Source: Panulirus ornatus | Lineage: Eukaryota > Arthropoda > Malacostraca > Decapoda > Palinuridae | NCBI RefSeq assembly: GCF_036320965.1 | Contig: NC_092287.1 | Span: 14,201,200-14,265,199 of the forward strand | Direction: 5' to 3' | DNA: 64,000 nt | Part shown: positions 49,437 through 64,000 of the stretch, piece by piece | How the letters are laid out: each line of letters begins with the position of its first letter | Position numbering within the stretch: the first letter of the stretch is position 1 | Notes under the pieces: generated by a model | The model's database searches: none | What the model was told of the DNA's origin: nothing | Seen by the model: the letters and a program-made list of their open reading frames with translations, nothing else | Translations under genes and position numbers: made by a program

Positions 49437-52400
49437 ATATTATCCCTGGGGATAGGGGTGAAAGAATACTTCCCACGTATTCCTCGCGTGTCGTAGAAAG
49501 CGACTAGAGGGGACGGGAGCGGAGGGCCAGAAATCCTCCCCTCCTTGTATTAACTTTCTAAAATGGGAAACAGAAGAAGGAGTCACGCGGGGAGTGCTCA
49601 TCCTCCTCGAAGGCTCAGACTGGGGTGCCTAAATGTGTGTGGATGTAACCAAGATGTGAAAAAAGGAGAGATAGGTAGTATGTTTGAGGAAAGGAACCTG
49701 CATGTTTTGGCTCTGAGTGAAACGAAGCTCAAGGGTAAAGGGGAAGAGTGGTTTGGGAATGTCTGGGGAGTAAAGTCAGGGGTTAGTGAGAGGACAAGAG
49801 CAAGGGAAGGAGTAGCAATACTCCTGAAACAGGAGTTGTGGGAGTATGTGATAGAGTGTAAGAAAGTAAATTCTCGATTAATATGGGTAAAACTGAAAGT
49901 TGATGGAGAGAGGTGGGTGATTATTGGTGCATATGCACCTGGGCATGAGAAGAAAGATCAAGAGAGGCAAGTGTTTTGGGAGCAGCTGAATGAGTGTGTT
50001 AGTGGTTTTGATGCACGAGACCGGGTCATAGTGATGGTTGATTTGAATGCAAAGGTGAGTAATGTGGCAGTTGAGGGAATAATTGGTATACATGGGGTGT
50101 TCAGTGTTGTAAATGGGAATGGTGAAGAGCTTGTAGATTTATGTGCTGAAAAAGGACTGATGATTGGGAATACCTGGTTTAAAAAGCGAGATATACATAA
50201 GTATACTTATGTAAGTAGGAGAGATGGCCAGAGAGCGTTATTGGATTACGTGTTGATTGACAGGCGTGCGAAAGAGAGACTTTTGGATGTTAATGTGCTG
50301 AGAGGTGCAACTGGAGGGATGTCTGATCATTATCTTGTGGAGGCTAAGGTGAAGATTTGTATGGGTTTTCAGAAAAGAAGAGTGAATGTTGGGGTGAAGA
50401 GGGTGGTGAGAGTAAGTGAGCTTGAGAAGGAGACCTGTGTGAGGAAGTACCAGGAGAGACTGAGTACAGAATGGAAAAAGGTGAGAACAATGGAAGTAAG
50501 GGGAGTGGGGGAGGAATGGGATGTATTTAGGGAATCAGTGATGGATTGCGCAAAAGATGCTTGTGGCATGAGAAGAGTGGGAGGTGGGTTGATTAGAAAG
50601 GGTAGTGAGTGGTGGGATGAAGAAGTAAGAGTATTAGTGAAAGAGAAGAGAGAGGCATTTGGACGATTTTTGCAGGGAAAAAATGCAATTGAGTGGGAGA
50701 TGTATAAAAGAAAGAGACAGGAGGTCAAGAGAAAGGTGCAAGAGGTGAAAAAAAGGTCAAATGAGAGTTGGGGTGAGAGAGTATCATTAAATTTTAGGGA
50801 GAATAAAAAGATGTTCTGGAAGGAGGTAAATAAATTGCGTAAGACAAGGGAGCAAATAGGAACTTCGGTGAAGGGCGCAAGTGGGGAGGTGATAACAAGT
50901 AGTGGTGATGTGAGAAGGAGATGGAGTGAGTATTTTGAAGGTTTGTTGAATGTGTTTGATGATAGAGTGGTAGATATAGGGTGTTTTGGTCGAGGTGGTG
51001 TGCAAAGTGAGAGGGTTAGGGAAAATGATTTGGTAAACAGAGAAGAGGTAGTGAAAGCTTTGCGGAAGATGAAAGCCGGCAAGGCAGCGGGTTTGGATGG
51101 TATTGCAGTGGAATTTATTAAAAAAGGGGGTGACTGTATTGTTGACTGGTTGGTAAGGTTATTTAATGTATATATGACTCATGGTGAGGTGCCTGAGAAT
51201 TGGCGGAATGCGTGCATAGTGCCATTGTACAAAGGCAAAGGGGATAAGAGTGAGTGCTCAAATTACAGAGGTATAAGTTTGTTGAGTATTCCTGGTAAAT
51301 TATATGGGAGGGCATTGATTGAGAGGGTGAAGGCATGTACAGAGCATCAGATTGGGGAGGAGCAGTGTGGTTTCAGAAGTGGTAGAGGATGTGTGGATCA
51401 GGTGTTTGCTTTGAAGAATGTATGTGAGAAATACTTAGAAAAGCAAATGGATTTGCATGTAGCATTTATGGAGCTGGAGAAGGCATATGATAGAGTTGAT
51501 AGAGATGCTCTGTGGAAGGTATTAAGAATATATGGTATGGGAGGAAAATTGTTAGAAGCAGTGAAAAGTTTTTATCGAGGATGTAAGGCATGTGTACGTG
51601 TAGGAAGAGAGGAAAGTGATTGGTTCTCATTGAATGTAGGTTTGCGGCAGGGGTGCGTGATGTCTCCATGGTTGTTTAATTTGTTTATGGATGGGGTTGT
51701 TAGGGAGGTAAATGCAAGAGTTTTGGAAAGAGGGGCAAGTATGAAGTCTGTTGGGGATGAGAGAGCTTGGGAAGTGAGTCAGTTGTTGTTCGCTGATGAT
51801 ACAGCGCTGGTGGCTGATTCATGTGAGAAACTGCAGAAGCTGGAGACTGAGTTTGGTAAAGTGTGTGGAAGAAGAAAGTCAAGAGTAAATGTGAATAAGA
51901 GCAAGGTTATTAGGTACAGTAGGGTTGAGGGTCAAGTCAAATGGGAGGTGAGTTTGAATGGAGAAAAACTGGAGGAAGTGAAGTGTTTTAGATATCTGGG
52001 AGTGGATCTGGCAGGGGATGGAACCATGGAAGCGGAAGTGGATCATAGGGTGGGGGAGGGCGCGAAAATCCTGGGAGCCTTGAAGAATGTGTGGAAGTCG
52101 TGAACATTATCTCGGAAAGCAAAAATGGGTATGTTTGAAGGAATAGTGGTTCCAACAATGTTGTATGGTTGCGAGGCGTGGGCTATGGATAGAGTTGTGC
52201 GCAGGAGGATGGATGTGCTGGAAATGAGATGTTTGAGGACAATGTGTGGTGTGAGGTGGTTTGATCGAGTGAGTAACGTAAGGGTAAGAGAGATGTGTGG
52301 AAATAAAAAGAGCGTGGTTGAGAGAGCAGAAGAGGGTGTTTTGAAGTGGTTTGGGCACATGGAGAGGATGAGTGAGGAAAGATTGACCAAGAGGATATAT

Positions 52401-52746
52401 GTGTCGGAGGTGGAGGGAACAAGGAGAAGAGGGAGACCAAATTGGAGGTGGAAAGATGGAGTGAAAAAGATTAGTGTGATCGGGGCCTGAACATGCAGGA
52501 GGGTGAAAGGAGGGCAAGTAAGAGAGTGAATTGGAGCGATGTGGTATACCGGGGTTGACGTGCTGTCAGTGAATTGAAGCAGGGTATGTGAAGCGTCTGG
52601 GGTAAACCATGGAAAGCTGTGTAGGTATGTATATCTGCGTGTGTGGACGTATGTATATACATGTGTATGGGGGAGTTGGGCCATTTCTTTCGTCTGTTTC
52701 CTTGCGCTACCTCGTAAACGCGGGAGACAGCGACAAAGTATAATAA

Positions 52747-52755
<9 letters not shown>
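49437..52755 (+). mobile_element. Full-length LINE copy, inactivated
   Basis: Complete 5' UTR (49437-49562), coding region from ATG 49563, short 3' UTR and A-rich tail into (TA)n. It is nearly identical to the copy at 40246, including the 5' UTR, so both derive from the same recent lineage. It is disabled by point changes described in the pseudogene entry. Confidence 0.9.
49563..52558 (+). pseudogene. RTE-type LINE polyprotein, three disabling changes
   Basis: The frame is open from 49563 to a TGA at 52101-52103, where Arg847 of WKSRTLS should be. It resumes at 52125-52490 and is then shifted by a one-base loss near 52471 (AAGATTAGTG against AAGATTTTGTG). Two missense changes hit key motifs: GAG at 51471-51473 makes AFMELEKAYDR, replacing the motif A Asp637 with Glu, and GTT at 50037-50039 makes MVDLNAKV from MGDLNAKV next to the endonuclease Asp160. 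[16 protein letters not shown] and YVLIDRR are unchanged. The intact relative ends at the equivalent of 52558. Confidence 0.9.

Positions 52756-52816
<61 letters not shown>
52756..52816. repeat. (TA)n tract
   Basis: About 60 bases of TA shared by the tails of two opposite-facing LINE copies. Confidence 0.95.
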
Positions 52817-52820
<4 letters not shown>

Positions 52821-55291
52821 TATTTATTTATTTTGCTTTGTCGCTGTCTCCCGCATTAGCGAGGTATTGCAAGTAAACAGACGAAAGAATGGCCCAACCC
52901 ACCCACATACACATGTATATACATACACGTCCACACACACAAATATACATACCTATACATCTTAATGTACACATATATATACACAAACAGACATATACAT
53001 ATATACAAATGTACATAATTCATACTGTCTGCCTTTATTTGTTCCCATCGCCACCCCGCCACACATGGAATAACAACCCCCTCCCCCCTCATGTGTGCGA
53101 GATAGCGCTAGGAAAAGACACCAAAGGCTCCATTCGTTCACACTCAGTCTCTAGCTGTCATGTACTAATCCGCTGAAACCACAGCTCCCTTTCCACATCC
53201 AGGCCCCACACAACTTTCCATGGTTTACCCCAGACGCTTCACATGCCCTGTTTCAATCTACTGACAGCACGTCGATCCCGGTATACCACATCGTTCCAAT
53301 TCACTCTGTTCCTTGCACGCCTTTCACCCTCCTGCATGTTCAGGCCCCGATCACTCAAAATCTTTCTCACTACATCTTTCCACCTCCAATTTGGGCTCCC
53401 ACTTCTCTTCGTTCCCTCCACCTCTGACACATATAACCTCTTCGTCAATCCTTCCTAACTCATTCTCTCCATGTGACCAAACCATTTCAAAACACCCTCT
53501 TCTGCTCTCTCAACCACACTCTTTTTATTTCCACACATCTCCCTTACCCTTCCATTACTTACTCGATCAAACAACCTCACACCACACATTGTCCTCAAAC
53601 ATCTATTTCCAGCACATCCACCCTCCTACGCACAACTCTATAAATAGCCCACGCCTCGCAACCATACAACATTGTTGGAACCACTATTCCTTCAAACATA
53701 CCCATTTTTGCTTTCCGAGATAATGTTCTCGACTTCCAAACATTCTTCAATGCCCCCAAAATTTTCGCCCCCTCCCCCACCCTATAATTCACTTCCGCTT
53801 CCATGATTCCATCCGCTGCTAGATCCACTCCCAGATATCTAAAACACTTTACTTCCTCCAGTTTATTTCCATTCAAACTTACCTCCCAATTGACTTGACC
53901 CTCAACCCTACTGTACCTAATAACCTTGCTCTTATTCACATTTACTCTCAACTTTCCTCTTTCACACACTTTACCAAACTCAGTCACCAGCTTCTGCAGT
54001 TTCTTACATGAATCAGCCACCAGCGCTGTATCATCAGCGAACAACAACTGACTCACTTCCCAAGCTCTCTCATCCACAGCAGACTACATACTTACCACTC
54101 TTTCCAAAACTCTTGCATTCACCTCCCTAACAACCCCATCCATAAACAAATTAAACAACCATGGAGACATCACACACCCTGCCGCAAACCTACATTCAAT
54201 GAGAACCAATCACTTTCCTCTCTTCCTACACGTACACATGCCTTACAACCTCGATAAAACCTTTCACTGCTTCTAACAACTTGCCTCCCACACCATATAT
54301 TTTTAAAACCTTCCAAGGAGCATCTCTATCAACTCTATCAACTCTATGCCTTCTCCAGATCCATGAATGCTACATACAAATCCATTTGTTTTTCTAAGTA
54401 TTTCTCACATACATTCTTCAAAGCAAAGACCTGATCCACAAATCCTCTACCACTTCTGAAACCACAATGCTCTTCCCCAATCTGATGCTCTGTACAGGCC
54501 TTCACCCTCTCAATCAATAACCTCCCATATAATTTACCAGGAATACTCAACAAACTTAAACCTCTGTAATTTGAGCACTCACTCTTATCCCCTTTGCCTT
54601 TGTACAATGGCACTATGCACGCATTCCGCCAATCCTCAGGCACCTCAACATGAATCATACATACATTAAATAACCTTACCAACCAGTCAACAATACAGTC
54701 ACCCCCTTTTTTAATAACTTCCACTGCAAAACCATCCAAACCTGCTGCCTTGCCGGCTTTCATCTTCCGTAAAGCTTTTACTACCTCTTCTATATTTACC
54801 AAATCATTTTCCCTAACCCTCTCACTTTGCACACCACCTCGACCAAAACACCCTATATCTGCCACTCTATCATCAAACACATTCAACAAACCTTCAAAAT
54901 ACTCACTCCATCTCCTCACATCAGCACTACTTGTTATCACCTCCCCATTAGCCCCCTTCACTGAAGTTCCATTTGCTCCCTTGTCTTACGCACTTTATTT
55001 ACCTCCTTCCAAAACATCTTTTTATTCTCCCTGAAATTTAATGATACTCTCTCACCCCAACTCTCATTTGCCCTCTTTTTCACCGCTTGAACCTTTCTCT
55101 TGACCTCCTGTCTCTTTCTTTTATACCTCTCCTACTCAATTGCATTTTGTCCCTGCAAAAATCGTCCAAATACCTCTCTCTTCTCTTTCACTAATAATCT
55201 TACTTCTTCATCGCACCACTCACTACCTTTTCTAGTCAGCTCCCCTCCCACGCTTCTCATGCCACAAGCGTCTTTTGCGCAAGCCATCACT
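52817..55291 (-). mobile_element. 5'-truncated LINE copy (residues ~327-998) with long 3' UTR
   Basis: Minus-strand copy. Long-type UTR 52817-53275, including its ATGACAGCT segment (near 53155) continuing uninterrupted into the proximal UTR, which shows the SINE-like unit in its LINE context. Coding pieces are 53448-53239, 54077-53595 ([13 protein letters not shown]) and 54961-54344 (KAAGLDGFAVEVIKKGG, EEHCGFRSGRGFVDQVF). Several frame breaks. The 5' end at 55291 joins directly to the 3' end of another copy. Confidence 0.86.
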
Positions 55292-63500
<8,209 letters not shown>

Positions 63501-63550
63501 TGTTCCTGACTTGGGCATTAGTCATATGTGCCGTCTCAGCTAACGTGAAC

Positions 63551-63653
<103 letters not shown>

Positions 63654-63744
63654 CTCTAGGTACAGTAGTGCCGTAACAAGACAGATAGATGATGAAATTC
63701 AACCAACGTACATATTTCTTAATTTTGTGTGCCTTTGTGGAACC

Positions 63745-64000
63745 CTCTTTTTAAGGATACATTAAGACAAGCTTAAAAGAGTGTAAAATTCCTAAATTGG
63801 TGAGTCTGGGCTATGAAGAGAAGTTGACGACGCCGTAATTATCTTCCTTAAAAAATAGATGGGGAAGAGGGAATGTTAATACGATTAACAAGATTCTGAA
63901 TTAATCAACTACTTTGGATTAGGATAGATTTTTCACATTTAGTGTTGAGAAGATGAGGAGATAAACGTGGATGCATGAACAGGAAGCGACGAAAGGGGAT
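63745..64000 (+). mobile_element. Probable CR1-like C-terminal relic
   Basis: Plus-strand fragments KIPKLVSLGYEEKLTT (near 63790), NTINKILN (near 63878) and DRFFTFSVEKMRR (near 63925) follow the order of the C-terminal tail of CR1-type polyproteins (..L.YEERL.., VFKI.N, FF....). It is interrupted by stops and runs off the window. Confidence 0.4.

Overview
The window looks like repeat-rich, gene-poor chromosomal DNA of an arthropod, most likely a decapod crustacean. That is inferred from the element mix (RTE-type LINEs with A-rich/(TA)n tails, a Penelope-like element, CR1-like relics, huge (TA)n arrays), not from any host gene. I recognise no host protein gene, rRNA or functional tRNA, and no prokaryotic feature.

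The dominant component is one family of RTE-type non-LTR retrotransposon (called 'the LINE' below; about 3.3 kb, one ORF of 998 residues, apurinic-type endonuclease then reverse transcriptase). I count about 24 copies or fragments on both strands in 1-33590 and 37980-63256. One, at 40246-43571, is full length with an uninterrupted ORF and all expected catalytic motifs. A second full-length copy (49437-52755) and an old one (28492-31743) are dead. Most others are 5'-truncated. Residue numbers in the copy entries refer to the 998-residue ORF. Two 3' UTR types exist: a long one (about 440 nt) mostly in eroded copies and a short one (about 185 nt) mostly in fresh copies.

Two non-autonomous families travel with it. 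Element S (about 240 bp, six copies) carries the LINE 5' end and a LINE-like 3' stem-loop. A 3' UTR-only unit (about 340 bp) starts near ATGACAGCT and ends with the LINE tail.

Layout: 1-6222 LINE copies and S; 6237-9780 older DNA with two CR1-like relics and a tRNA-like relic; 9796-33590 dense nest of LINE/S/UTR units separated by (TA)n; 33591-37870 older DNA with three minisatellites, (GT)n and RT relics; 37873-43605 LINE copies including the intact one; 43606-46467 a broken Penelope-like element with an inverted partial copy; 46539-48308 an inverted tandem array of a 275-bp tRNA-like unit; 48398-63256 more S and LINE copies; 63497-64000 a (GA)n tract and a probable CR1-like relic.

The blocks relate as follows. 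LINE tails end in (A)n(TA)n, and nearly every LINE, S or UTR unit also has (TA)n at its other end. The simplest reading is that each insertion leaves a (TA)n tail that serves as the landing site for the next, so the region grew by nested insertion, with later inversions, deletions and tract expansion.
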